A stretch of 53,229 nucleotides of DNA. Origin: a virus. Positions within the stretch are counted from its first letter, which is position 1. Every line of letters starts with the position of its first letter. The stretch covers positions 1 through 53,229 of IMG/VR virus record IMGVR_UViG_3300009502_000065, one strand, 5' to 3'. Both the position numbers and the translations under genes were made by a program. A model generated the notes under the pieces. That model was given only the letters and a program-made list of their open reading frames with translations, searched no databases and was not told where the DNA came from. This document shows, piece by piece, positions 17,765-26,156 of this stretch.

Positions 17765-17772
17765 TATATATA
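17765..17772 (+). promoter_or_regulatory. TATATATA promoter box of PPK2 operon
   Basis: TTTTAATATATATAAAATAA, 23 bases before the ATG at 17796. Confidence 0.45.
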
Positions 17773-17795
17773 AAATAAAAAATAATTTTTTATAA

Positions 17796-18998
17796 ATGAA
17801 GTCTCTTTTAAAAACATATGAATCTTGGGTGTCGACTTTATCTGGACCATTAGATATGTCTTTCTATGATGAAGATAAGGCTGTAAAATTAAATAAAATT
17901 AAAGAGCCAAAAGAGTCAAAAGAAGAAAATGAGGTAGATATTAAAAATGTTTTGAAATTTATTAATGATTACAGAAAAATGTTCAACAAAGGTGTTGAAA
18001 TAAAGGAATTAAAAGTTCTGGCTAAGGAAGAATTCGGTGATGATTTATATATGATGTTAGAATTAGACGCATTTTTTAAGGCATTAAGAACCAAACAGAA
18101 ACTAAAACTTGCTGATCCAGAGACACATCCAGAAAATATAGATTCTTATTTTGACGAATATATTTCAGAATTACCTAGGATATTTTTGAAAATAGAAGAT
18201 GATTATTCAAAATATGACTTAAAAGATAAGTTTCATAAACTTAAATTATTAAAGGACACTAAGAAAGCTCAACGAAAAATGTCAAAACAAATTTTTGAAA
18301 AAGAAAATGAGGCATTATTTATTGAATTTCTAAAAATGGTTGAATGGATAAAAGCGAATAAGAAAAAAGTTTTAATAACTCTTGATGGTAGAGATTCAGC
18401 AGGTAAAGGTTCTTTTATTAGATTGATTGAAAAAAACACTCCTGAAAAAATTGTTAGTCACGAATGGTTTGATGTTCCAAATGAATATCAGAAAAAGAAT
18501 TGGTTTTTAAGATATACAAGAGCATTACCAAAGGATGGAAGATTTAAACTTTTTGATCGTTCATGGTATAATAGAGCGGTAAATGATATTGTCAATGGTT
18601 ACTGTAGTGAAGAGGAATATAAGAAGTTTATGAAAGAAGTTATACCTTATGAGAAGGAATTGATTTCACATGATATTATCTATATAAAATTCTGGTTTTC
18701 AATTGACAAGGAAACTCAAGAATTTAGATTCAATTTAAGAAAAGCACATCCTCTTAAATATTGGAAATTTAGTCCAAATGATGCCAAGGCTGTTGAGAAA
18801 TATGAAATGTTTACATTTTATAAAGAGCAAATGTTTGCTAAGACATCAACAAAAAAATCACCTTGGGTTGTTGTAAATATGAATGATAAAAAATTAGGTC
18901 AGTTAAATGCAATGAGATATATTTTAACTAAGGTTCCTTATCCTGATAAGAATGAGGATATTATACAACCATTTAAAACAATTGTGTATGAGGTATGA
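17796..18998 (+). CDS. PPK2-family polyphosphate kinase with N-terminal capsid-targeting-like tag
   Basis: A 400-residue protein. Residues about 185-395 are a PPK2 domain: Walker A DGRDSAGKGS (197-206), Walker B LFDRSWYNRA (252-261) and a lid region KAHPLKYWKFSPNDAKAVEKYE. The last part, PWVVVNMNDKKLGQLNAMRYIL, is typical of the family. PPK2 transfers phosphate between polyphosphate and nucleotides, so it could raise nucleoside di- and triphosphate pools from host polyphosphate. The 180-residue N-terminal extension is unusual. It begins MKSLLKTYESW, similar to the tag shared by many proteins in this window and to T4 capsid-targeting peptides. Virion packaging is inference. First gene of an operon through 20511; the next start overlaps its stop (ATGA). 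Confidence 0.88.
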   Translation: MKSLLKTYESWVSTLSGPLDMSFYDEDKAVKLNKIKEPKESKEENEVDIKNVLKFINDYRKMFNKGVEIKELKVLAKEEFGDDLYMMLELDAFFKALRTKQKLKLADPETHPENIDSYFDEYISELPRIFLKIEDDYSKYDLKDKFHKLKLLKDTKKAQRKMSKQIFEKENEALFIEFLKMVEWIKANKKKVLITLDGRDSAGKGSFIRLIEKNTPEKIVSHEWFDVPNEYQKKNWFLRYTRALPKDGRFKLFDRSWYNRAVNDIVNGYCSEEEYKKFMKEVIPYEKELISHDIIYIKFWFSIDKETQEFRFNLRKAHPLKYWKFSPNDAKAVEKYEMFTFYKEQMFAKTSTKKSPWVVVNMNDKKLGQLNAMRYILTKVPYPDKNEDIIQPFKTIVYEV

Positions 18999-19285
18999 AA
19001 ATAAAAAAGGTATATCAGATTAATGAAGATTTTACACCAGAAATCATAAGATATATAGAACAAAAATATAATACTAGTGAATATATTTTATATGGTATAG
19101 ATTTTGGTGATAAAAACCAAGAACATAATATAGTACAATTAGATCGCGGATCATTAGAAGAATGTAGTAAATCATATCAAGAATTTGAAAATGATGATAG
19201 TTTTGGTTATGATGAATATTTTGTAGTTAAAGAAACATACACATTCATGCCAGACGTATTAATAGCACATAAGTATAACATATAA
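18995..19285 (+). CDS. Hypothetical acidic 96-residue protein
   Basis: Overlaps the PPK2 stop by 4 bases (ATGA), so it is probably translationally coupled. Begins MKIKKVYQINEDFTPEIIRYIEQKY and is rich in Asp, Glu and Tyr. No motif, membrane segment or known family is seen. The start lacks the full MKxLKTFxE pattern and is not counted as tagged. Confidence 0.6.
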   Translation: MKIKKVYQINEDFTPEIIRYIEQKYNTSEYILYGIDFGDKNQEHNIVQLDRGSLEECSKSYQEFENDDSFGYDEYFVVKETYTFMPDVLIAHKYNI

Positions 19286-19295
19286 AAAGATAAAA

Positions 19296-19811
19296 ATGGA
19301 AAAAGTAAAAAATGAAGTAAGAAATGAAGTAAAAAAGATTATTTCTGAAATGTTTGCAATTAGTAAGAACATTAAATTTTTAGGTGAAGATCCAGGCTAT
19401 GTAGAGTTCGAAATTGATTCTAATGACTATAAGCTCAATTATGATGAAGACTTATATATGGATTATAGTGAGGGTGTCATGAAAAAAAGAATACATCAGG
19501 TGGCTCTTAAATTTTATTCCAAATCAATTGAAGGATCTTTGGATATTCCAGTTTATAAAATTATGTTTGAAATTAAATTGAAGCCAGTTTCTGAAATAAA
19601 ATTTCAGAAGGACGATGATATGTTTGGCTGGAGCTTTGGTGAAAAACCAGTAAAAGTAATTAGATTTGTTAAAAAATGTGGTAAATCTTGTGAGTGGAAT
19701 GACTTTAGTGGTCGCTTAATAATGAAGAAATCTCAACTTGATAAAATGGACATCGATCTTTTGAAAATTCTAATTAATGAAGAAGGTGGTGAAAAAATCA
19801 GAGTAAAATAA
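19296..19811 (+). CDS. Hypothetical 171-residue protein
   Basis: Mixed alpha/beta protein starting with a charged helix (MEKVKNEVRNEVKKIISEMF) and containing two Cys in KKCGKSCEW. It is in the PPK2 operon, 10 bases after the preceding stop. No recognised family; a Cys pair might bind a metal only with a partner. Function unknown. Confidence 0.6.
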   Translation: MEKVKNEVRNEVKKIISEMFAISKNIKFLGEDPGYVEFEIDSNDYKLNYDEDLYMDYSEGVMKKRIHQVALKFYSKSIEGSLDIPVYKIMFEIKLKPVSEIKFQKDDDMFGWSFGEKPVKVIRFVKKCGKSCEWNDFSGRLIMKKSQLDKMDIDLLKILINEEGGEKIRVK

Positions 19812-19825
19812 AAAAAAATTAAATT

Positions 19826-20143
19826 ATGAAAATAGTGAAAACTTTTGAAGGATTTTTGAAAAATTCTTATAATTTTATTAAATTGGTAAATTTGCTTAGA
19901 AATTGGCAAAGTAAATATCAACCAGAAGATTATGATAGAGTTATTTCAAGTGCATTTGAACTCATAGATGATTATGAATTGGAGACTGGTAAACTTTCTC
20001 CTCCTTTTACTTTACCTAATGAACAATTAGGCACAGAGTTTATTACAAAATTTTTCAAAACAGCAGAAGATCATGGTTATGAGATAATTTCTAATCCATC
20101 AAATCGTGGTGATGATTTTACTACATTTAATTTAAAAAAATAA
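19826..20143 (+). CDS. Tagged small protein (MKIVKTFEGF...), function unknown
   Basis: A 105-residue protein beginning MKIVKTFEGFLKNS, a clear instance of the shared N-terminal tag (Lys2, aromatic at 7, Glu8). The rest is helical (LVNLLRNWQSKYQPEDYDRVISSAFELIDDYELETG) followed by a short beta region, and matches nothing I know. It lies between two ordinary operon members. By analogy with T4 internal proteins it may be an internal head protein (inference). Confidence 0.6.
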   Translation: MKIVKTFEGFLKNSYNFIKLVNLLRNWQSKYQPEDYDRVISSAFELIDDYELETGKLSPPFTLPNEQLGTEFITKFFKTAEDHGYEIISNPSNRGDDFTTFNLKK

Positions 20144-20151
20144 TTATTGAT

Positions 20152-20511
20152 ATGACAAATATTACAACATCATTCGGGCAATTTCAAGATTCATTAAATG
20201 AAGATAAGAAATATATTGATAAGGTTACATATTGTCTCACAGGAAGTCCAAAACCTTTATGGCCAACTAAAGCGGATTTTATTTCTGATATGGAAAAATG
20301 GGGATATAAATATACAACTTTAACTAAAGATACTGACATGCTAATAGCCGCAGACGAGGATTTAGGTACATTAAAATGTCAAAAAGCAGAGAAATATGGC
20401 ATACCAATTTATAGTTATAATGATGCTTTTAAAAAGAAAGAATTATTATACAAACGAGTTATTAGAGGTAAAAAACTAGAGAATTTAAATAGATTATCTG
20501 AAGAAGATTGA
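20152..20511 (+). CDS. BRCT-domain protein
   Basis: A 119-residue protein. Residues about 24-95 form a BRCT domain of the NAD-dependent ligase type: YCLTGSPKPLWPTKADFI, then DMLIAADEDLGTLKCQKAEKYGIPIYSYNDAF. BRCT domains bind DNA ends or phosphorylated partners. Usual ligase domains are absent, so it is a freestanding BRCT. The first 18 residues (MTNITTSFGQFQDSLNED) are a diverged match to the tag family. Last gene of the PPK2 operon, ending directly at a terminator. Confidence 0.8.
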   Translation: MTNITTSFGQFQDSLNEDKKYIDKVTYCLTGSPKPLWPTKADFISDMEKWGYKYTTLTKDTDMLIAADEDLGTLKCQKAEKYGIPIYSYNDAFKKKELLYKRVIRGKKLENLNRLSEED

Positions 20512-20512
20512 T

Positions 20513-20538
20513 AAAAAACACCTTGTTAGGTGTTTTTT
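20513..20538 (+). terminator. Intrinsic terminator of the PPK2 operon
   Basis: An 11-bp stem AAAAAACACCT with AGGTGTTTTTT, loop TGTT, then T's. Confidence 0.85.
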
Positions 20539-20558
20539 TATTTTAAAACAATCATTTA

Positions 20559-20596
20559 GACTTTATTTATTTTATATATACTATAAAATAAATAAA
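20559..20596 (+). promoter_or_regulatory. GACTTT-N10-TATATACTATA promoter with inverted repeat
   Basis: GACTTT at 20559, ten bases, TATATA at 20575, then CTATA. A 15-bp perfect inverted repeat (20562-20576 with 20582-20596) encloses the box. It serves the LAGLIDADG gene at 20608. Confidence 0.6.
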
Positions 20597-20607
20597 TAAT
20601 TGAGGCT

Positions 20608-21537
20608 ATGTTAAGGAAAAAATGGACAGAAGAAGAAGTCGAAAAGTTAAAAAATTCATATCTAAATATGAGTACAAAAGAATTGTCTTTATTTTTAGAT
20701 AGGACTGAGATTTCTATTATTGGCAAAATGCAGTTATTGGGTATAAATAGAATGTGGACTAAAAATGAAGATGATATATTAAGAGAGAATTATGGAATAA
20801 ACAATTATGAGGATTATAAATATTTATTACCAAATAGAACATTAAGTTCTCTATTTAATAGAGCACAAGTTTTAAAAATAAAATGTAAAGAAAAAATTAG
20901 AAATAATTATAAATATGATGTAAATCATCATTTTTTTAAGGATTTGTCCAATATAAATTGCTATTGGGCTGGATTTATTGCTGCTGATGGTTGGATAAAA
21001 TCTGATTGTAATTGCTTAGGTGTAAAATTGGCAAAAAAAGATATAAAACATTTAGAGAAATTTAAATTCGATATTCAATCTAATTCACCTATAAGAGAAA
21101 AAAAAGCAAAAATTGATGAAAAGATTTTTTTACAAAGTGAAATAAATGTTTACTCCAGATATATTGTGCACGATTTATATGATAATTTTAATATAACTCC
21201 TAATAAAACTTTTACTTTAATACCACCAAATATTGAAAACTTTGAACATAAAATTTCATATATAGTTGGTCTAATTGATGGTGATGGCACGATAGGAAAA
21301 AAAACTAATGCAACTGATTTGAGAATTTCTTTAGCTGGCAATGAAGAAATTATAAAATGGTGTAAGTCTGTGTTAGTGGATCTTCTTAAATTAAGAAAAT
21401 CAAAAAAAATTGCGTATAGTAATAAAATTTATAGCTTTAGTTTAGGTAATAAAAACTCTATAAAATTTATCAATTATGCAAAAAAATTAAATATACCTCA
21501 TATGGAGAGGAAATGGAATAGATATGGATTACAATAA
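20608..21537 (+). CDS. LAGLIDADG freestanding homing endonuclease
   Basis: A 309-residue protein with two LAGLIDADG-type helices, YWAGFIAADGW (119-129) and YIVGLIDGDGT (218-228). Each carries the catalytic acid (Asp127 and Asp226), so a single chain forms the pseudo-dimeric nuclease. The N-terminal 95 residues hold two Myb/SANT-like helical units (KKWTEEEVEKLKNSYLNMSTKEL; MWTKNEDDILRENYG) that probably help DNA binding. The gene carries its own promoter, and its 3' end overlaps the dnaJ start by 14 bases. It therefore looks inserted just upstream of dnaJ. Confidence 0.9.
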   Translation: MLRKKWTEEEVEKLKNSYLNMSTKELSLFLDRTEISIIGKMQLLGINRMWTKNEDDILRENYGINNYEDYKYLLPNRTLSSLFNRAQVLKIKCKEKIRNNYKYDVNHHFFKDLSNINCYWAGFIAADGWIKSDCNCLGVKLAKKDIKHLEKFKFDIQSNSPIREKKAKIDEKIFLQSEINVYSRYIVHDLYDNFNITPNKTFTLIPPNIENFEHKISYIVGLIDGDGTIGKKTNATDLRISLAGNEEIIKWCKSVLVDLLKLRKSKKIAYSNKIYSFSLGNKNSIKFINYAKKLNIPHMERKWNRYGLQ

Positions 21538-22546
21538 AGATTATTATAAAATTTTAGAAATTGATAAAAATTCATCTTATGATGAATTGAAAAAACAATA
21601 TAGAAGTTTATCTAAATTATATCATCCAGATGTTATGAAGACTGGTGATGAGTTTAAATTCAAAGAAATTAATAACGCATTTGAAGTTTTATCAGATGCT
21701 AAAACCAGACAAGAGTATGATCAACGTAGTCCACATGGAAATTCCTATTCGCCAGGATTTGGTGGATTTCCAGGATTTGAATTTCATTTTAATCAAGGAG
21801 GTGGTGATATTCACGATATATTTAGCCAATTTTTTGGAGGCGCAAACCCATTTGGAGGCGGATTTAACCCATTTGGTCAAAGAGAACAGTTTAGAGAAGA
21901 TTTAGATATTAATGCTATTATAACAATAAATCTAAAACAGATATATTTAAATGAACAATTAAATATAAAATATAAGCGTAAAGTTCATTGCGATAGTTGT
22001 AATGGTACAGGCTTTGATAAAGAGAGTCATTCTGATATGTGCGAAATTTGTAATGGAAGTGGAGTAGATAAAGGAAAAGTTTGTGAGTATTGTAGAGGTG
22101 AAGGTAAGATTTATGCTGAAACTTGTAAAAAATGTAAAGGTGAAAAGGTGATGTTAATTGATTCAGAAGTTAATTTGGCAAACATTTCTCAATTAAGAGA
22201 AAATATACAGAATTTACATAGAGGTTATGGTCACCAATCAAAATATTATAGAGAAAAGATTGGGAGTTTAATTTTGAATATTAATGTTGATAGGAGTGAT
22301 GGTTATGAAATATTGAATGGTTATCAATTGAGGAAAGTATTGGATATTCATTTTCAAGATGCTATTGATGGTTCTGAATTGACACATATTCATGTTGATG
22401 GTAATGAAATTAAAATTAAATTGCCAGCCAAAACAAAAAATGATGAGGTTTTAAGAATTAGAGAAAAAGGTTTATTAAGACAAGATAATACAAGAGATGA
22501 TTTATATCTAAAGATTAATATAATAATTGATTATAGTAGAATTTAA
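21524..22546 (+). CDS. dnaJ: DnaJ (Hsp40) co-chaperone
   Basis: A 340-residue type I Hsp40. The J domain (DYYKILEIDKNSSYDELKKQYR with HPD at 34-36) is followed by a Gly/Phe-rich region (FGGFPGFEF, GGANPFGGGF). Four CxxCxGxG zinc motifs come next (CDSCNGTG, CEICNGSG, CEYCRGEG, CKKCKGEK), then a C-terminal substrate domain. It should stimulate host DnaK ATPase and may assist virion protein folding or host takeover. It has no promoter of its own in the visible gap because the LAGLIDADG gene overlaps its start. Transcription therefore probably comes from upstream. Confidence 0.93.
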   Translation: MDYNKDYYKILEIDKNSSYDELKKQYRSLSKLYHPDVMKTGDEFKFKEINNAFEVLSDAKTRQEYDQRSPHGNSYSPGFGGFPGFEFHFNQGGGDIHDIFSQFFGGANPFGGGFNPFGQREQFREDLDINAIITINLKQIYLNEQLNIKYKRKVHCDSCNGTGFDKESHSDMCEICNGSGVDKGKVCEYCRGEGKIYAETCKKCKGEKVMLIDSEVNLANISQLRENIQNLHRGYGHQSKYYREKIGSLILNINVDRSDGYEILNGYQLRKVLDIHFQDAIDGSELTHIHVDGNEIKIKLPAKTKNDEVLRIREKGLLRQDNTRDDLYLKINIIIDYSRI

Positions 22547-22809
22547 AAATCTTCAAGACTTTTAACTAAGTCATTTAATTCTAAATTTAGTGTATTTACA
22601 TATAATTCTAATATATCTGTTGAAAATACAACAGTTGCAATTTCACCTTCATTTAATTGAATTTCACCAACACCTACAACACCAGGTTCAAATCCTTTTA
22701 TTGTGAATGATCTTTTGTTTGTTAATTTTTGTACATCAAAAATGGTTTTTTCAAGTTTAGTAATTTTGTCAACGATATTAGCGACAAGAAGTGCATTATC
22801 TCTATTCAT
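22543..22809 (-). CDS. Hypothetical 88-residue protein
   Basis: Helical N-terminus with coiled-coil character (ALLVANIVDKITKLEKTIFDVQKL) followed by GFEPGVVGVGEIQLNEGEIATVVFS. Converges with dnaJ with a 4-base end overlap. It is the last gene of the minus-strand tagged series but has no tag itself. Family not recognised. Confidence 0.6.
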   Translation of the reverse strand: MNRDNALLVANIVDKITKLEKTIFDVQKLTNKRSFTIKGFEPGVVGVGEIQLNEGEIATVVFSTDILELYVNTLNLELNDLVKSLEDF

Positions 22810-22849
22810 AATATTTTTTTATTTTATATATTTAAAAAATAGAGTCTCA

Positions 22850-23563
22850 TCAAATAAATCTCCAGTTGATATAATCTAACGCTTGATAGACTTGTAACAT
22901 TTTATTCCAATCTTTGCTTTTTGTTACAACTTGAAATACAAAATCCTTGAATTCTTTTAATCCTTTACTTTCAAATTCTTTTGTCATTTTTTTGCGATTT
23001 TCATATGATATTGGTGTATCTGTAGATTGACCTAATTGTTTTGCCTTGTCAGTTTTTAGATATAATACATATTCTGTACCTTCTCTCATATAATCATTTG
23101 CAACTTCTAATGCTTTATCAAAGGCTTTTTCCCAGTCTGGATTAGTCTTAATAAGATTTATAAAATGTCTTTTTGATTTTAAATCAAAAAAATTTGCTAA
23201 CTGTTGTTCAGAAAAATTGTTTTCTTTTGATATTTTAACAAAATTTATAAGATCACTTGGTTTTTTTATTTGATTTATACTTTTATCTTCTACAATTTCT
23301 GATTTTGTATTTGAATCTAATGGAGGAGGTGTCTGACCTTTTGTCATTCCGCCTAATGTAGCTGCTGTCATTAAGGCTCCAGCTGCAAGATTTTTCTTCC
23401 AATCTTCATATAATCTAATCTTTGAAAGATTGTTTTCTTCAAAATTTTGTAAATCAATTTTATACTTTTGATCTTTATCTTCTTCATCATCAAAATTATC
23501 ATAAAATTGAGCTGTGAAGTTATCAATTTCTTCTGATTCGTTGAATTTTTTTAAGTGTTTCAT
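22850..23563 (-). CDS. Double-tagged protein with hydrophobic segment, function unknown
   Basis: A 237-residue protein beginning MKHLKKFNESEE, the strong form of the shared tag. A second tag-like segment, SKIRLYEDWKKNLA (47-60), is followed by a small-residue hydrophobic run (AAGALMTAATLGGMTKG, 60-76) and a Pro-rich stretch. If the tags mark protease sites, the first 57 or so residues would be removed in steps. The C-terminal 130 residues are helical and unrecognised. It overlaps the upstream gene by 4 bases (ATGA). Confidence 0.6.
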   Translation of the reverse strand: MKHLKKFNESEEIDNFTAQFYDNFDDEEDKDQKYKIDLQNFEENNLSKIRLYEDWKKNLAAGALMTAATLGGMTKGQTPPPLDSNTKSEIVEDKSINQIKKPSDLINFVKISKENNFSEQQLANFFDLKSKRHFINLIKTNPDWEKAFDKALEVANDYMREGTEYVLYLKTDKAKQLGQSTDTPISYENRKKMTKEFESKGLKEFKDFVFQVVTKSKDWNKMLQVYQALDYINWRFI

Positions 23564-23817
23564 AGGTTAAATTTTATTGCTAATTTTTCTTCTCTGGTTA
23601 ATGGTATTAAATTTGATTCATATTCCCAAAAACCATCGTCTAGTTTATAATTATTTATATTTCCATCTTTATATCTATCAGTTATCTTATATATTTTATT
23701 TTTGACTAATTTTATTGCAGAATCTACTTTAACATGATCTTTTAATTTAAATTTATATCTAGTTGTTGGTTCTTTATAATTCTTATCTATAACTTTGATA
23801 TTTCTTAAATGTTTCAT
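23560..23817 (-). CDS. Small SH3/KOW-like protein, partial tag
   Basis: An 85-residue protein starting MKHLRNIKVIDKN, which keeps MKHL but not the aromatic-Glu part of the tag. The rest (YKFKLKDHVKVDSAIKLVKNKIYKITDRYKDGN) has the feel of a small beta-barrel of SH3/KOW type, seen in several short phage proteins. It is chained by ATGA overlaps to both neighbours, so it belongs to the same operon. Function unknown. Confidence 0.55.
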   Translation of the reverse strand: MKHLRNIKVIDKNYKEPTTRYKFKLKDHVKVDSAIKLVKNKIYKITDRYKDGNINNYKLDDGFWEYESNLIPLTREEKLAIKFNL

Positions 23818-24149
23818 AAGTTAAATTTTTTAATATTTTTAAGATTCTCAATTTTATCTTTATCTTTTATTGTAAATAATTTGGAAAGAACTTCATTTGA
23901 TAATCTTCCATTAAATCCAGTTAATTTAAATCTATCATATCCATATTTGTCTTTTTTAACTGTTTTTTTACTTCCTTTTTTAACAAATAATTTATCTCCA
24001 CTAAGAGATAATTCTCTTGGACACATATATGGTTTTCTAATATAAATATTATGTTTAGCAATTAAAACATCGCCTGGCTCTACAAAATTAAAATCATCTT
24101 CAGTTGCTATATAATGTTCCGATTCAAAATCTTCAAATAGTGTTATCAT
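23814..24149 (-). CDS. Small beta-barrel-like protein with short tag
   Basis: A 111-residue protein starting MITLFEDFESE, a short form of the shared tag. Then comes a region like that of the neighbouring 85-residue protein (DDFNFVEPGDVLIAKHNIYIRK...), perhaps an SH3-like fold. The two may be distant paralogues, as both end in an (A)IKFNL/IKKFNL-like tail. ATGA overlaps on both sides. Confidence 0.55.
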   Translation of the reverse strand: MITLFEDFESEHYIATEDDFNFVEPGDVLIAKHNIYIRKPYMCPRELSLSGDKLFVKKGSKKTVKKDKYGYDRFKLTGFNGRLSNEVLSKLFTIKDKDKIENLKNIKKFNL

Positions 24150-24397
24150 GGTTTAAAATTTGCAAAAGATTGTAAATTTTTTCTTTTATGTTTTTTGTCT
24201 TTTTTTAGATTTGGTGCTGATTTCATATATGCACCACTAATGGTTTGACCAATATCTCCACTTCCTGCAATAGAATCTGTCGCATTTACTGAGCCAGGAG
24301 TAGCAGAAGGTTGAGCAGCCACAACAGCGCCCATACCACCAGTGTTACCCATAGTTGCTGTAGCATCTTCTTTAATATATTCTTTAAATTTTTTCAT
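24146..24397 (-). CDS. Tagged low-complexity small protein
   Basis: An 83-residue protein starting MKKFKEYIKEDATAT, very close to the T4 capsid-targeting form (aromatic, then Glu/Ala). It is followed by a Gly/Ala/Ser-rich stretch (MGNTGGMGAVVAAQPSATPG) and a strongly basic tail (KKDKKHKRKNL). The basic tail could bind packaged DNA, as T4 internal proteins do (inference). The start lies inside the 3' end of the endonuclease at 24384, which appears to have landed directly upstream. Confidence 0.6.
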   Translation of the reverse strand: MKKFKEYIKEDATATMGNTGGMGAVVAAQPSATPGSVNATDSIAGSGDIGQTISGAYMKSAPNLKKDKKHKRKNLQSFANFKP

Positions 24398-25283
24398 ATA
24401 AATAATTTTTTATTTTTTCTTCAATATTTTCATTATATTTAATTCTTAATAGATTTATATTGTTGTTAATACAAAAATTTGTTTTTATTTTATCATTCTT
24501 TTCTATTTCTGGAGTATAAAATTTTGTATTTATATTAAAGTGTTGTCTACCATCAAATTCTATTGTTAGATTATATGCTGGTAAATAAAAATCAAAAGGT
24601 AATGTTAGTATATTTTTACAGTTATCAAATCTTTTTTGATTTTCGAAATGAATATTTTCTTTTAATAAAAAATTTATAATTGCAGTCTCACCTTTAGATT
24701 TTATCAAACAATCACAACCTATTTTACCTTTTAAATGGTTGTCAGCACTTTGTAAGAATGTTTTTCCACATTTTTGACATTTAATTGTAATTTTTGTTCT
24801 ATTATTTATATATTCCTGATCTAATATTAAATATTTGTGGTTATATATTATGTTGGATCTATTAATTATTTCATCAATTGTTAATTTTATATTTTTTGCA
24901 CATTTTGGACAACCTTGTTTCTGATATAAGTGCTTACCGTATTTTTGAGAGAATTCAGAATTACATTCTTTACAATGAATTTTAAGGTTATTGTCATTTC
25001 TTTCTACTATAATATATTTGCTATTATTTAGAATATTAGATTTTTCTTGAATTTGATTTATTGTTAATTTACTATTTTTTATTGAGCATAAACATCCTTG
25101 TTTACTGTGTATAAATTTATTTGAAGATTTTTCAAAATATTTTTTACAATTATTACAAAAAATTTTAAGTTTTTGTCTATCATTTAAGTATTCTTGACAC
25201 TTATCTATTAAATATGTATTATCACCATACAATATATTTGCACTTATTTGAATATTTTCTATTGTGTTCTTAACTCCTTTCAC
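24384..25283 (-). CDS. Zinc-ribbon / Vsr-like putative homing endonuclease
   Basis: A 299-residue protein. The N-terminal two thirds has three repeats with CxxC and GCxC pairs (FCNNCKKYF...GCLC; HCKECNSEF...GCPKC; KCQKCGKTF...GCDC), zinc-ribbon DNA-binding units of the DUF723 style. The C-terminal 100 residues resemble a PD-(D/E)xK/Vsr-like nuclease: GETAIINFLLKE, FDFYLP and IEFDGRQHF with its acids and His. The start codon is GTG. It sits between tagged genes at 24146 and 25308, overlaps the former by 14 bases and has no promoter of its own. This fits an invading endonuclease gene that uses operon transcription. Confidence 0.72.
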   Translation of the reverse strand: MKGVKNTIENIQISANILYGDNTYLIDKCQEYLNDRQKLKIFCNNCKKYFEKSSNKFIHSKQGCLCSIKNSKLTINQIQEKSNILNNSKYIIVERNDNNLKIHCKECNSEFSQKYGKHLYQKQGCPKCAKNIKLTIDEIINRSNIIYNHKYLILDQEYINNRTKITIKCQKCGKTFLQSADNHLKGKIGCDCLIKSKGETAIINFLLKENIHFENQKRFDNCKNILTLPFDFYLPAYNLTIEFDGRQHFNINTKFYTPEIEKNDKIKTNFCINNNINLLRIKYNENIEEKIKNYLYEKI

Positions 25284-25307
25284 TTTTAAATTATTCTTTG
25301 TTATTTT

Positions 25308-26156
25308 TTAATTAAATAGTAATCCAATTCCTTGTATTGGTTGATTATTAGTTTGATATGTGAATTCTTTATATTCTTTACCTTCTTTTATTTCTTTCCA
25401 AAATTTAACCACACCTGGGCAAGTACTATCATTTATATCGTGAAACATCACAATTTTAGCATATTGACCAATATTTTCATAGTCTGTTTTTATTCCTTCA
25501 TAAGAATGATCCCCATCAATAAATACCAAATCAAATTTTTCACCTTTGTAATCTTCACTTGTTCCAATATGTAAATTGATATATTTTTTAATATCTTCTG
25601 TCATATGTTTATCTTGTATGTCAACACCTACAGCTTTTAAATTTGGATTTTTTAATTTTAACATTTCTGTTATCAATAAATGAGAACCACCTTTGAATAT
25701 GCCTACTTCACAATATGTATTTATATTATATTTTAATAATTCTAATATTGCGTCTGCAATTTGTTTAGGTGTTTGAAACATAGCTTCTTCTGTTCTATTA
25801 TAAACCATATATTTATTCCATTCACCATATGCATCTCTATCTTCAACACATAAGCCATAATCACAAACTAGATTTATAATGTCTGTGTCTTTAATAGATT
25901 CTAAATTTAAGTTAGATATATTTTCAACTAATATAGAATTTTTAGTTTTTTTATTTTTGAGATTTTTCTTTGAGTGTTTCATACTTTTGTATGTTTTGAA
26001 CGTTGGTTCTGAGCTTGGTGTAAATTGAGTTCCAAATTCACCATTATTGCCAGATTTATAATATCCTCCACGAAATGGTAAAGAAGATATTCCTGCTATT
26101 CCTGATGCGTTTCCTGTGGAAACTTCTGATTCGTTAAATGTTTTTAAATGTTTCAT
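25308..26156 (-). CDS. Tagged class I SAM methyltransferase (Methyltransf_24-like)
   Basis: A 282-residue protein. It begins MKHLKTFNESEVS (strong tag), then a Gly/Ser-rich linker to about residue 60. A Rossmann methyltransferase domain follows: motif I CEVGIFKGGSH (149-159), acidic ribose site GVDI (177-180), FDLVFIDGDHSYEG (208-221) and VMFHDI. This group is typical of sugar- or polyketide-modifying enzymes that use S-adenosylmethionine and a metal. The substrate is unknown. The tag suggests packaging in the head (inference). It overlaps the upstream gene by 4 bases. Confidence 0.8.
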   Translation of the reverse strand: MKHLKTFNESEVSTGNASGIAGISSLPFRGGYYKSGNNGEFGTQFTPSSEPTFKTYKSMKHSKKNLKNKKTKNSILVENISNLNLESIKDTDIINLVCDYGLCVEDRDAYGEWNKYMVYNRTEEAMFQTPKQIADAILELLKYNINTYCEVGIFKGGSHLLITEMLKLKNPNLKAVGVDIQDKHMTEDIKKYINLHIGTSEDYKGEKFDLVFIDGDHSYEGIKTDYENIGQYAKIVMFHDINDSTCPGVVKFWKEIKEGKEYKEFTYQTNNQPIQGIGLLFN

